64,000 nucleotides of DNA from Sphingomonas pokkalii. Its GTDB lineage: Bacteria > Pseudomonadota > Alphaproteobacteria > Sphingomonadales > Sphingomonadaceae. The stretch spans positions 3,329,565 through 3,393,564 of the forward strand of contig NZ_QENQ01000001.1 of NCBI RefSeq assembly GCF_003096275.1, written 5' to 3'. A program made the translations under genes and the position numbers. A model generated the notes under the pieces. The model saw only the letters and a list, made by a program, of their open reading frames with translations, was not told the DNA's origin and made no database searches. How positions within the stretch are numbered: position 1 is the stretch's first letter; each line of letters opens with the position of its first letter. Below, piece by piece: positions 1 through 8,438 of the stretch.

Positions 1-516
1 TTCCAGCAGTTCGCGGGCTCCTGCGCCCATCGCTGCCCAGGTCGCGATGGAAGGCAGCCCGATCAGCACAAAGGCTGCGACGATAACGCCGAGCTGCAGG
101 GCGAGCGGTCGACCGGGCACAGTGAAGCTGGCGATGGCAGGCATAGTGATCGCCCAGGCCTTGGGATTGACGAACTGGAAGGCAGCTGCCTGCAAGAAGG
201 TCAGCGGATGCGCGCCCTCACGCCGTTCGACGCCTTCCGATCGCCAAAGCTTTACCGCCAGCCAGGCAAGATAGACGGCACCAAAGATCCGCACCGCCCA
301 GCGCAGCACCGGCCATGCCTCGAACAGCGCCCCCAGACCCAGCCCACTGAGCACGAGCATCAGCGCGCAGCCGAAATTGATCCCGAAGATATGCGGGATT
401 GTTCGCCGGAATCCGAAAACCAGCCCCGACGAGGCGAGCATGATGTTGTTGGGGCCGGGTGTCGCCGTGCAGACGAAACTGTACAGCGCAAGCGGGGCAA
501 GCAGACTCGTGTCCAT
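1..516 (-). CDS. LysE/RhtB family amino-acid exporter, 3' end outside window
   Basis: The minus strand is open from an ATG at 516 to the window edge (172 codons), so the C-terminus is missing. The N-terminus carries the LysE-family hallmark TPGPNNIML after a short first hydrophobic stretch, followed by further hydrophobic segments, as expected for a multi-pass inner-membrane exporter of amino acids or related small molecules. A good ribosome site (AGGAGAA) lies just before the ATG. The gene is divergent from the MocR-type regulator at 598, with a perfect inverted repeat between them, which suggests that the regulator controls it. The substrate cannot be told from sequence. Seen: motif, frame and hydrophobic pattern. 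Inferred: export role and control. Confidence 0.88.
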   Translation of the reverse strand, partial: MDTSLLAPLALYSFVCTATPGPNNIMLASSGLVFGFRRTIPHIFGINFGCALMLVLSGLGLGALFEAWPVLRWAVRIFGAVYLAWLAVKLWRSEGVERREGAHPLTFLQAAAFQFVNPKAWAITMPAIASFTVPGRPLALQLGVIVAAFVLIGLPSIATWAAMGAGARELLE

Positions 517-546
517 GATGTTCTCCTGAACCGCTGGATGATCATG

Positions 547-586
547 ATTGAACTATGAGTCAAATGTGATATTGCACCGGTTCAAT
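547..586. promoter_or_regulatory. Inverted repeat in the LysE/MocR divergent promoter
   Basis: ATTGAAC (547-553) and GTTCAAT (580-586) form a perfect 7-base inverted repeat with 26 bases between them, in the 81-base gap between the two start codons. MocR-type regulators often bind spaced repeats in the promoter they share with a divergent gene, so this is the likely operator. Binding is inferred. Confidence 0.5.
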
Positions 587-597
587 ATAGATCGGGG

Positions 598-1992
598 ATG
601 GCAATGAAGGACTGGCAGCCGGATATCTCGAAGGGCAGTGCGCCGGTGTACGAGCGTCTCGTGTCCGCGCTGGAGGGCGATGTGCGCGATGGCCGCCTTG
701 TGCCCGGCGACCGCTTGCCACCGCAGCGCGATCTGGCGCACCGCCTGTCCCTGAGTGTCGGCACGGTCAGCCGGGCCTATGTCGAGGCGGAGCGGCGGGG
801 GTTTGTTTCCAGCCATGTGGGCCGGGGTTCGTTCGTTGCCGATCGCGCGAGGCCGCATTCCGCGTCACATGACACCGGCCCGCTCGACATGGCGCATAAT
901 GTGCCGCCGCTCGATCCTGCCGAGCGCTGGATCGGGGAGGGGCTATCCCGCGTGCGCCAGCGCGCCGATCTTGGCGTAGCGGTGAACTATGCGCCGCCCG
1001 AAGGCTTGGCCTCGATCCGCGAGGCCGGGGCTTCCTGGTTGAAGCGCCGTCATGGCGTAATGCGTGCGGCTGCGGATCGGGTTATTCAGTGTAATGGCGG
1101 GCAGCATGGCCTTGCGCTCGCTTTCGCGGCGCTGGCGCGGCCGGGTGACACGATCCTGTGCGAAGCCGCAACCTATCCCGGCATCCGGACACTGGCCGAC
1201 CATGCGGGTTACCGCCTGCAGGGCGTTGCCATGGATGAGCGCGGCATCGACCCCGAAGCGCTCGCCCGCTGGGCCCGGGAGACTGGCGCCAAGGTGCTGG
1301 TCATAATCCCGACCTTGCAGAACCCGACCACGATCACGCTCGATGCCGCGCGCCGCGCTGACATCATCGAGGTCGCGCGCGCCCATGATCTGATGATCGT
1401 GGAGGACGAGGCCTATCGCGTATTCGCAAATGACGGTGCGCGGGACTGCTTTGCCGATCTCGCGCCTGAAAGGACATTGATGGTCGCGGGCGTTTCCAAG
1501 GCGGTCGCGCCCGGTTTGCGGCTCGGTTTCCTGTTGCCGCCTGATAATGAAGATATTCGCGATCGCCTGCTGCTGGGCATTCGTGCCTTTGGCTACAGCC
1601 CACCCTCGCTGGGCGGTCTGGTCTTCAGCCAGTGGGAACAGGATGGAACGGCCGACAGGATCGCTGACGATGTAATCACCGAAAGCGAGGCGCGGACACA
1701 GCTGGCCGCGTCGATCCTCGGCAAGGCGATGGCCCCGCCGGGGGCGGGCCGCAGCCTGCATGTCTGGATGCCGATGCCCATGCTCGATGCCGAACGGCTG
1801 AGCGCCCGCGCCTTGCGTGCCTCCATCGCGCTGACGCCGCCTGACGGACCGATTGTCGATGAGGCTGCACCCTCTGGCGTCCGTCTGTGTCTTGGCGGCC
1901 TGCGCTCGCGCGATGCTCTTGAACAGGCGCTTCGCGATATCGCTGCCATGCTGGCGACTGCCGGAGGCAGCGCTTCGAGCGGTCTGGTCTGA
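598..1992 (+). CDS. MocR-type transcriptional regulator (GntR HTH + aminotransferase fold)
   Basis: A 464-residue protein of the PLP-dependent GntR/MocR family. The winged-helix DNA-binding domain spans about residues 15-80 (PGDRLPPQRDLA, then SVGTVSRAY), followed by a fold-type I aminotransferase domain from about 110 to the end. The PLP-binding lysine is probably K301 in GVSKAVAPG, and D270 in VEDEAY is the usual pyridine-nitrogen partner. Such proteins act as regulators whose cofactor domain senses an amine or amino acid. It faces the LysE exporter gene and probably controls it. The next gene (AraC type) starts 2 bases after the stop. The length is normal for the family. A metabolic aminotransferase is unlikely because of the HTH domain. 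Confidence 0.9.
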   Translation: MAMKDWQPDISKGSAPVYERLVSALEGDVRDGRLVPGDRLPPQRDLAHRLSLSVGTVSRAYVEAERRGFVSSHVGRGSFVADRARPHSASHDTGPLDMAHNVPPLDPAERWIGEGLSRVRQRADLGVAVNYAPPEGLASIREAGASWLKRRHGVMRAAADRVIQCNGGQHGLALAFAALARPGDTILCEAATYPGIRTLADHAGYRLQGVAMDERGIDPEALARWARETGAKVLVIIPTLQNPTTITLDAARRADIIEVARAHDLMIVEDEAYRVFANDGARDCFADLAPERTLMVAGVSKAVAPGLRLGFLLPPDNEDIRDRLLLGIRAFGYSPPSLGGLVFSQWEQDGTADRIADDVITESEARTQLAASILGKAMAPPGAGRSLHVWMPMPMLDAERLSARALRASIALTPPDGPIVDEAAPSGVRLCLGGLRSRDALEQALRDIAAMLATAGGSASSGLV

Positions 1993-1993
1993 C

Positions 1994-2833
1994 ATGTGGC
2001 GTTACAGGCGGGCCGGAGCAATCGAACTGGCTTCATGCGCAGGAAATGCTCTGCCGGATTTGCGCCTCCATTTCCACGAGACTGCCCAGCTCTGTCTGGT
2101 TCAGAGCGGGAAGCGCCGGGCGGTAACCCGCTACGGGATCGTCGAAGTGACCGCGGGCGAATGCCTCTACGTTCCCGCCGGTCTGCCGCATCGCTTTATC
2201 GATAGCGCAACCGCCGAAGGGCGCTGCCTGAATGTCTATGCGCCCCTTGACCTGGGCGCCTATCCCCGCTGCCTTCCTGCCGTGGGCATTCGGCCATTGT
2301 TGCAATCACTGGCCTTGTCAGGATCCTCGCTGGCCGGATCAGAGCGGTCTGGCACGCAAAGCACCGGGCCCGAAAATGGTCCAGTCCCAATACAGGCGCT
2401 GGCACGCGCGGCGGGGGTGTCGCGCGAGCATTTCAGCCGGACCTTTGTGCAGCAGCATGGTCTCCCTCCGCATCGCTATCGCATCTTGTGCCGCCTCAAC
2501 GGTGCGCGCCAGGCGATCGCTCGGGGACATCCGCTGGCAGATGTCGCCGCCCGGTTCGACTTTGCCGATCAGAGCCACCTTGGCCGCCTGTTCCGCCAGA
2601 CTTTCGGGACGACACCGGGATCTGCGCGAGCGCAGCCGCGAAATCGCCGCGTAGAAACTCTCGCAATATTGCTGAGAAAGGTTCATCGTCGGGCATGCGT
2701 CGGAGATGGCCGAGCGCCATCGCGGGATAGCCTGCGACCTGATAGGCCGCAGCCGAGAGGAGATGCATCGGCGTCGTCGGAGGCCTCAGCGACGGTTGCG
2801 AAACCCATTCGAGAACTTCGGCCGCGCGTTTGA
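1994..2833 (+). CDS. AraC-family regulator with cupin sensor, 3' end replaced
   Basis: The open frame has 279 codons, but only about residues 1-208 look authentic. A cupin-like AraC ligand domain (HFHETAQLCLV, VPAGLPHRF) occupies the first ~110 residues. A two-helix-turn-helix DNA-binding domain follows (about 135-205), ending FDFADQSHLGRLFRQTFG. After FGTTPG, near base 2618, the frame runs antisense into a helicase gene fragment and gives an arginine- and proline-rich tail unlike any AraC protein. The native stop has therefore been lost at a rearrangement point that also marks the left edge of the conjugative-element remnant. Most of the DNA-binding domain survives, so the protein may still work. 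The start is ATG two bases after the MocR stop. Its target is unknown. Confidence 0.75.
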   Translation: MWRYRRAGAIELASCAGNALPDLRLHFHETAQLCLVQSGKRRAVTRYGIVEVTAGECLYVPAGLPHRFIDSATAEGRCLNVYAPLDLGAYPRCLPAVGIRPLLQSLALSGSSLAGSERSGTQSTGPENGPVPIQALARAAGVSREHFSRTFVQQHGLPPHRYRILCRLNGARQAIARGHPLADVAARFDFADQSHLGRLFRQTFGTTPGSARAQPRNRRVETLAILLRKVHRRACVGDGRAPSRDSLRPDRPQPRGDASASSEASATVAKPIRELRPRV

Positions 2834-2935
2834 CCGCCTGCTGCCAAGCCCGCCCGCCACCGGCGGAGCGCTCGATCCACGCCGCCTCCAGCAGAAGCAT
2901 AGCTTCGTCGAGCCGCGCGGTCAGCTCGCCCGGAG
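2618..2935 (-). pseudogene. Internal fragment of an element-borne helicase-like gene
   Basis: The minus strand encodes about 105 residues (including PTTPMHLLSAAAYQVAGYP and LREFLRGDFAAALAQI) that I recall as the N-terminal region of DEAD/DEAH helicases found near Trb conjugation loci in alphaproteobacteria. No start or stop belongs to it. The apparent N-terminus (MRIAMPRGAPG) is antisense to trbD, and the C-terminal side becomes antisense to the AraC gene. It is thus an inverted internal fragment joined at about 2618 and 2932. The helicase assignment is from memory and moderately sure; the double truncation is seen directly. Confidence 0.5.
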
Positions 2936-3126
2936 CGCCGCGCGGCATCGCGATCCTCAACGGAACGCTCGCCGCCGCGATGGGGCTGGGACTTCAGCAG
3001 TGGATCGCGGGGCTTCTGCTCTGGCTCGCCGGGCACAGCCTCGCGGTGTTTGCTGCCAAACGCGATCCCGATTTCGCCACCGTCCTTGCTCGCCACCTCC
3101 GGCAGAAGGCCTGTCTCTCATGCTGA
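2932..3126 (+). pseudogene. trbD: trbD (VirB3-like) 3' fragment
   Basis: About 64 codons reading GAPRGIAILNGTLAAAMGLG and onward through a hydrophobic helix pair to KRDPDFATVLARHLRQK. This matches the C-terminal two thirds of TrbD, the small VirB3-like inner-membrane protein of conjugative type IV secretion. The N-terminal end is missing because the frame upstream of about 2932 is antisense helicase sequence. The stop (TGA 3124-3126) overlaps the trbE ATG at 3120, the normal trbD-trbE arrangement. It cannot be made as a normal protein without a new start. Confidence 0.65.
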
Positions 3127-4187
3127 ACCTCAAGGAATATCGTGGGACCGCCGACCGGCTTGCCGATCATCTGCCCTGGGCCGCATTGGTTGCTCCCGGG
3201 GTGGTGCTCAACAAGGATGGCAGTTTTCAGCGGACGCTGCGCTTTCGTGGTCCCGATCTTGAAAGCGCGACCGAAGCCGAACTCGTCTCGGTCTGCGCGC
3301 GAGCCAATAATTCGCTGCGGCGTCTGGGCTCGGGCTGGGCGCTGTTCTTCAATGCCGAGCGCCTGCAGGCGCTCGGCTATCCTGCAAGCGACTTTCCCGA
3401 TGCAGCATCATGGCTGGTCGATGAGGAACGCCGGGCCCATTTCGATGGACGGCGCGCCGAGCATTTCGAGAGCCGCTATCACCTGACCTTCTGCTATCTG
3501 CCACCTGCCGATCAAGTGAGCCGGGCCGAACGGGCGCTCCTAGAGCGGGATGTTCCGCAGCATGGACGAGACTGGCGGCAGGAACTGCGCGCGTTTGTCG
3601 CCGAGACCGACCGGGTGCTCGATCTGCTGGCCGGCTTCATGGCCGAAGTCAGAGCGCTCGACGATGCCGAGACGCTGACATTCCTCCACGGCAGCATCTC
3701 GACGAAGCGGCATGTCGTCGCGGTCCCGGAAACGCCGATCTATCTCGACGGGCTGCTGGTCGACACGCCGCTTTCGGGCGGGATCGAGCCCATGCTGGGG
3801 GACCAGCATTTGCGGACGGTGACGGTCATGGGTTTCCCCAACGCCACCCGGCCGGGCATTCTCGATGCGCTCAATGTCGCACTCACCGATCTGCGCTTCC
3901 GCTATGCCATTACCGGCGACAATCCGCCCTGGCGCCCCGTCCGGGCATGGGATGATGGCAACAAGGTCTATATCGAGTTTCCGGCCCGGCTCGACCAGGG
4001 CGAGGCGCCGCCCCTGTTCGTGGTCGGGCCGCTCGGGCAAAGCCAGCTGGTCAACTACCGTGTCAGCGGCAATCACTACATCGTCGATCGCCTCTTTGGC
4101 GCCGCTGAGCTGCGGCTTGGCGAAGACCCGCAGGCTGTCGTGCGCATTGCCCGCACCGATGCTGCGCAGCGGAGGGCACGCCCATGA
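3120..4187 (+). pseudogene. In-frame TrbE'-'TrbG fusion left by an internal deletion
   Basis: A 355-codon open frame. Residues 1 to about 252 match the N-terminal part of TrbE, the VirB4-type ATPase (LPWAALVAPGVVLNKDGSFQ near the start, PMLGDQHLRTVTVMGFP at about 225-240). From about residue 253 the sequence becomes the C-terminal domain of TrbG, the VirB9-like outer-membrane subunit (FRYAITGDNPPWRPV, KVYIEFPA, QLVNYRVSGNHYIVDRLF). The junction is near base 3873. Lost between them are the ATPase core of TrbE with its Walker motifs and the genes that normally lie between (trbJ, trbK, trbL, trbF and the front of trbG). The reading frame is kept, so a chimaeric protein may be made, but it cannot do either parent's job. 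The stop overlaps the trbI start. Confidence 0.8.
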
Positions 4188-5485
4188 GCGGACCCGATGA
4201 GGAGGGCGCTGGCCCGGAATCGCGTGCTCCCGGTGAATCCACGGCACGCCCGCCTGAACCGTCCAAGCAGAATGCGGAAAAGCTCGTCCTGCGCGCCGCA
4301 CCACGGCGCGTTGTCCGGTTCCGGCGTGGTGTGATCATCGGCGGAGCCGCTTGCGCCTCGCTCGCCATTGCCGGTGTCGCCTGGATGGCGCTGGGGCCGA
4401 AGACGTTGCAGGTGGTCGCCACCGGTAATGAGAAGGCTGTCGCGGATCGGCGCACGCCCGCCGATGCCGTCGCCAATCTGCCGGGAACCTATAGCGAGCT
4501 GCAGCCCGGTGTTCCGGTGCTGGGCGATCCGCTGCCCGGTGATCTCGGCCGACCAATATTGGAGCACCAGCGCAGTCTCGGCATCGATCCGGCAACCGAT
4601 CGGGGCGCCATGCCGCCATCCATGACCATGGAGGAGCAGGCCGCCGAGGCTGAGCGTCAGCGGATCGCTGCCCAGGCGGCGCAGGCCCGCGAAGCAGGCG
4701 TCATGGTCCAGTCGTCTGGGCGGGGTGCAGCGGCGCCGGTCACAGGTGCGGACAGCACGCCCACAGGCAGCGCAGCGCCAGGCCAGAGCGAGCAGGCGGG
4801 GCGTCTCGCGCTCGATCCGGAGCGGGACCAGAACAACCAGGAGCGCAAGCTCGACTTTGTCGGGAGCCAGGCGTCGGCCGGCATCACCAATGCCCATGCG
4901 CTGCAGATCCCGGCATCGCCCTATCAACTGATGGCGGGCAGCGTCATCGCCGCCAGCCTGATGACGGGGCTTAATTCCGATCTTCCGGGCATGGTGGTCG
5001 CGCAAGTGACCGAGCCGGTCTTCGACACCGTGACCGGGCGTATCCTGCTCATCCCGCAAGGCTCGCGGCTGATCGGCAACTATGACAGCGTCGTGGCCTT
5101 CGGACAGCGGCGCGCCTTGCTGGTCTGGCAACGGATCATCCTGCCCGATGGCAGTTCGGTTCAGATCGACAATCTGCCCGCCACCGACAGCGCGGGCTAT
5201 GCGGGCCTCGCCGACAAGGTCGACTTCCATAGCTGGCAATTGCTCAAGGGCGTCGCGCTTTCGACCCTGCTGGGCGTCGGCACCGAACTCACGCTCGGCA
5301 GCGACGAGAGCGATCTTGTCCGCGCGATCCGGCAATCGACCCAGCAATCCGCCAATCAGGCGGGCCAGCAGATCGTCTCGAAGAACCTCAATATCCAGCC
5401 CACCATCACCGTCCGTCCCGGATGGCCGCTGCGCGTGATCGCCCACAAGGACATCGTGCTGCGGCCCTGGGCGGGCGGTCGCTAG
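4184..5485 (+). CDS. trbI: TrbI, VirB10-like conjugation protein
   Basis: A full-length (433 aa) TrbI/VirB10 homologue. It has a short cytoplasmic N-terminus rich in Pro and Glu, one membrane segment at about residues 49-70, a proline- and glutamine-rich periplasmic stretch, and the conserved VirB10 barrel domain (SPYQLMAGSVIAASLMTG, then GRILLIPQGSRLIGNYD). In an intact system it bridges the inner and outer membrane complexes of the mating channel. Here its partners are missing or broken, so conjugation is not possible. The ATG overlaps the stop of the TrbE-TrbG fusion by 4 bases. It is the only complete Trb structural gene left. Confidence 0.9.
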   Translation: MSGPDEEGAGPESRAPGESTARPPEPSKQNAEKLVLRAAPRRVVRFRRGVIIGGAACASLAIAGVAWMALGPKTLQVVATGNEKAVADRRTPADAVANLPGTYSELQPGVPVLGDPLPGDLGRPILEHQRSLGIDPATDRGAMPPSMTMEEQAAEAERQRIAAQAAQAREAGVMVQSSGRGAAAPVTGADSTPTGSAAPGQSEQAGRLALDPERDQNNQERKLDFVGSQASAGITNAHALQIPASPYQLMAGSVIAASLMTGLNSDLPGMVVAQVTEPVFDTVTGRILLIPQGSRLIGNYDSVVAFGQRRALLVWQRIILPDGSSVQIDNLPATDSAGYAGLADKVDFHSWQLLKGVALSTLLGVGTELTLGSDESDLVRAIRQSTQQSANQAGQQIVSKNLNIQPTITVRPGWPLRVIAHKDIVLRPWAGGR

Positions 5486-5500
5486 ACAAGGAGAGCCGCG

Positions 5501-5772
5501 ATGCTCAAGCTCGCCAAGGGGAGATCAACACCCTCTCCATCCAGCGTGCGATCCGGCTTGTGCCCAACGACAATAGGGTCAGCGACAAGGCCCCGGCGTT
5601 CCGGGTCATGCTGGGCTGGCAGCATATCGGGGACGCCTGGGAGCTGATGTCGCGCACCGAGCCTCCCCGTGAATATTGGCGGGTGCGGATCGACGATCCC
5701 TTCTGTCCGCTCAGCGCCATGCTGTTCCCCGACGCCGAAGGCATGACCGCGCAACTGGTGCTGCAGGTCTGA
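5501..5772 (+). pseudogene. DUF2274 start joined out of frame to a DUF736 fragment
   Basis: After trbI and a ribosome site (AAGGAGAG), ATG 5501 begins MLKLAKG, the typical start of the small DUF2274 gene that follows trbI. At about 5518 the sequence switches frame to GEINTLSIQRAIRL... and then SDKAPAFRVMLG and YWRVRIDDPF, which match the DUF736 family (a small protein common on conjugative elements) but without its own start. The two pieces are out of frame by one base. I read this as another deletion scar. The DUF736 stop is 2 bases before the next ATG. A weak internal GTG start for the DUF736 part cannot be excluded. Confidence 0.6.
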
Positions 5773-5774
5773 CC

Positions 5775-6092
5775 ATGGGCGAGGGAGCCGAGCGCGTTCT
5801 GACCATCCGGGAAGCGGCAGCGCTGCTCAAGGTGCACCCCAACACCATCCGCAATCTGCTGGCCGAGGGGCGCATTCCGGCGGCCCGCGTCGGGCGCCAG
5901 TGGCGCTTTCTGGAAGGCGAACTTGTCGCGTGGATTCGCTCGGGCTACTCTACGCCTGCACGAATGCAGTCAGGTGCCCAACGAAAGGAGGCATTATGGC
6001 ACTCTGGAAACGTGCAGGAAAATACTACGTCAAGCTCACAGCACCTGACGGAACGCTCATTAGACGCTCTACTGGAACGACCGACAGGCTGA
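5775..6092 (+). CDS. Small excisionase-like HTH protein
   Basis: A 105-residue protein whose first ~55 residues are a MerR/excisionase-type helix-turn-helix (LTIREAAALLKVHPNTIRN, then GRIPAARVGRQWRFLEGEL). Proteins of this kind sit next to element integrases and act as directionality factors or local regulators. The last ~40 residues overlap the integrase gene in another frame and look like read-through with no domain. The gene lies between the DUF736 scar and the integrase, 2 bases after the former's stop. An excision role is inferred from position and fold. Confidence 0.7.
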   Translation: MGEGAERVLTIREAAALLKVHPNTIRNLLAEGRIPAARVGRQWRFLEGELVAWIRSGYSTPARMQSGAQRKEALWHSGNVQENTTSSSQHLTERSLDALLERPTG

Positions 6093-7123
6093 AGGCGCTC
6101 GAATTTCACGACAAGCTGAAGGCCGAGCTGTGGGACCTTGCCAGGCTGAAGCAGAAGCCGAAACGGACCTGGGACGAGGCGGCTTTGCGGTGGCTGAAGG
6201 AGAAGGCACACAAGAAGTCCTACCGGGACGATGTGAGCCGGATCCGGTGGTTCACCAGGCATCTGCGTGGCAAGACATTGGATCAGGTGAGCAGGGACAT
6301 GATCGACCGGCTCATATCGCGCCATTTCGCCCGCAAGAGCGATCGCACCAAGGATCTCTATGTCGCGCTTATCCGCGCGATCTTCCGGAAGGCGATGCGG
6401 GAATGGGAATGGATCGCGCATGTGCCGGCGTTCAAGACCTATGCGCGCAGTGGCCGGGTCAGGGTGCGGTTTCTCACCCACGATCAGGCCGCCGAGCTCA
6501 TGGGTCGGCTTCCTGAACACCAGCGCGAGGTGGTGCTGTTCGCTTTGTCGACCGGCCTGCGTCAGGGCAACATACTCCATCTGCGATGGGATCAGGTCGA
6601 TATGACCCGGCGCATCGTCACGATCGGATATGGCGAGACCAAGAACGGAGAAGCGCTCGGCGTTCCCCTGAACGAGGCGGCTCTTGGCGTGTTACGACGG
6701 CAGAAGGGCAAGCATCCGGTTCATGTGTTCACATTTCGGGGCAGGCGCCTTGCCAATGCGAATACGCGGACCTGGCGTGCGGCTTTGAAGGCCTGCGGGA
6801 TCGAGGATTTCCGCTGGCACGATCTGCGGCACACCTGGGCGACCTGGCTCCGGCAGAATGATGTGCCCACCTGGGTGCTTCAGGAGCTGGGGGGATGGAA
6901 ATCGGAGTCGATGGTGCGGCGTTATGCGCACATGTCGGTGAAGCATCTCCAGCCTTATGCCGACCAGCTGATTTTGCCGGGCACAGACCCGCTGATTAAT
7001 CCGGTCACAGACACGAAAAAGTCTAACTGCCCGGAAAAGCTGGAAAGCTCAGGTCACAAAAATGGTCACAGTGAGAGCCGTCCGCGGCTCAAGCTTGTCG
7101 CCGGCCTCGACGTAAACTCTTGA
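5996..7123 (+). CDS. int: Tyrosine recombinase (integrase) adjacent to tRNA-Lys
   Basis: A 375-residue phage/ICE-type integrase. It has an N-terminal arm-binding region (WKRAGKYYVKL), a core-binding SAM-like domain (about 55-150) and a catalytic domain with the expected residues: R189 in TGLRQGNIL, a lysine near 216, H275 and R278 in HDLRH, and the nucleophile Y310 in RRYAHMS. ATG 5996 is chosen because of a strong ribosome site (AAAGGAGG) 4 bases upstream; an upstream in-frame start would lie inside the HTH gene. The gene ends 17 bases from the 3' end of tRNA-Lys, the classic placement beside a tRNA attachment site. It looks intact and could still act. Confidence 0.93.
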   Translation: MALWKRAGKYYVKLTAPDGTLIRRSTGTTDRLKALEFHDKLKAELWDLARLKQKPKRTWDEAALRWLKEKAHKKSYRDDVSRIRWFTRHLRGKTLDQVSRDMIDRLISRHFARKSDRTKDLYVALIRAIFRKAMREWEWIAHVPAFKTYARSGRVRVRFLTHDQAAELMGRLPEHQREVVLFALSTGLRQGNILHLRWDQVDMTRRIVTIGYGETKNGEALGVPLNEAALGVLRRQKGKHPVHVFTFRGRRLANANTRTWRAALKACGIEDFRWHDLRHTWATWLRQNDVPTWVLQELGGWKSESMVRRYAHMSVKHLQPYADQLILPGTDPLINPVTDTKKSNCPEKLESSGHKNGHSESRPRLKLVAGLDVNS

Positions 7124-7140
7124 TTATGAAGGAAGAAAAA

Positions 7141-7216
<76 letters not shown>

Positions 7217-7319
7217 ATTCCGGCTTCTGCAGGGGGCCCTTTGGTAGGGGCTCCGCCACATCGGAGGCGCGCCTTTAGCGTCGCGCTCTCCGACTTGTAA
7301 AGCCCCAAAATGAAAAATG

Positions 7320-8438
7320 TCACCAGCGCGTTTTGGTGCGCGCGTCCCGATCGATCGACAGTAGCAGGCCCAGGCAGAGCATGAAGGTCATCACCGCCGT
7401 GCCGCCGAAGCTGATCAGCGGCAGCGGCACGCCGACGACGGGCGCCAGGCCGATCACCATCGCCATGTTGATCGAGCAATAGAGGAACATCGTGCCGGAC
7501 AGCCCGGCCGCCGTCAGCCGCCCGAATCGCGTCTTGGCGCGCATCCCCACGCCAATCCCCCAGGCGATCAGCAGCCCGAAGGCGATGATCAGGAAAACGC
7601 CGCCCACCAGCCCCCATTCCTCCATCATCGTCGCCAAAGCGAAGTCGGTCTGGCCTTCGGGCAGATAGTCCAGATGGCTCTGGGTGCCTTTCAGGAAGCC
7701 CTTGCCGAAGATGCCGCCCGATCCGATCGCGATCTTCGACTGGGTGATGTGATAGCCGGTACCGAGCTTGTCGCGTTCCGGATCGAGGAAGATCAGCACG
7801 CGATTGCGCTGATAGTCGTGCAACGCGAAGTTGAAGGCGAGAGGGGCGGCGATCGCCAGCGCGAGCGCGCCGGCGATGAACAGGCGGAGCGGCACGCCCG
7901 CCAGGAACATCACCATCACGCCGCAACCGGTGATCATCAGCCCGGTGCCGAGATCGGGCTGCATGATGACAAGAAGTGCCGGCACGCCGATCAGCACGCA
8001 GGCCGGCCAGATCGCGACGAATTTGCGGGTCTCGCTGGCCGGCAGCATCTCGTAGAAGCGGGCGAGCGCCAGCACGATCATCGGCTTCATCAGCTCCGAT
8101 GGCTGGAACTGGAAGCCGCCCAGGCTGATCCAGCGCTGGCTGCCCCCGGCCACTTTTCCGAGCAGTTCCACGCCCAGCAACGCGATGACGAGCAGACCAT
8201 AGACCGGCAATGCCCCCTGCGACCAGATTCGAACCGGCACCCGCGACATGGCGATCGCCACCGCGAAGAAGAGGAGGAAGCGGGTGCCCTGGTTGATCGC
8301 CCAGGGCCGGATGCTGCCGCCTGCCGCCGAATAGAGCACGACGAGTCCGAAGCCGCCGATGGCGAGGACGAGGAACAGCACCTTCCACGGAAGCTGCGCG
8401 ACTTGGCTGGGAACGATGCCGTCGCCGGGACGTGCCAT
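7320..8438 (-). CDS. rodA: RodA, SEDS-family peptidoglycan glycosyltransferase
   Basis: A 372-residue SEDS protein with about ten membrane segments. RodA polymerises lipid II in the elongation complex together with PBP2. Recognisable family stretches are QRWISLGGFQFQPSELMKP, then MQPDLGTGLMI (the conserved Asp of the active site region) and the C-terminal VPLPLISFGGTAVM. The ATG shares one base with the PBP2 stop, so it is translationally coupled as the last gene of the mre operon. Length and start are normal. Confidence 0.96.
   Translation of the reverse strand: MARPGDGIVPSQVAQLPWKVLFLVLAIGGFGLVVLYSAAGGSIRPWAINQGTRFLLFFAVAIAMSRVPVRIWSQGALPVYGLLVIALLGVELLGKVAGGSQRWISLGGFQFQPSELMKPMIVLALARFYEMLPASETRKFVAIWPACVLIGVPALLVIMQPDLGTGLMITGCGVMVMFLAGVPLRLFIAGALALAIAAPLAFNFALHDYQRNRVLIFLDPERDKLGTGYHITQSKIAIGSGGIFGKGFLKGTQSHLDYLPEGQTDFALATMMEEWGLVGGVFLIIAFGLLIAWGIGVGMRAKTRFGRLTAAGLSGTMFLYCSINMAMVIGLAPVVGVPLPLISFGGTAVMTFMLCLGLLLSIDRDARTKTRW

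Noticed and set aside
4184-5485. A functional type IV secretion system
   Set aside because: Only trbI is intact; the ATPase, channel and pilus genes are missing or fused.
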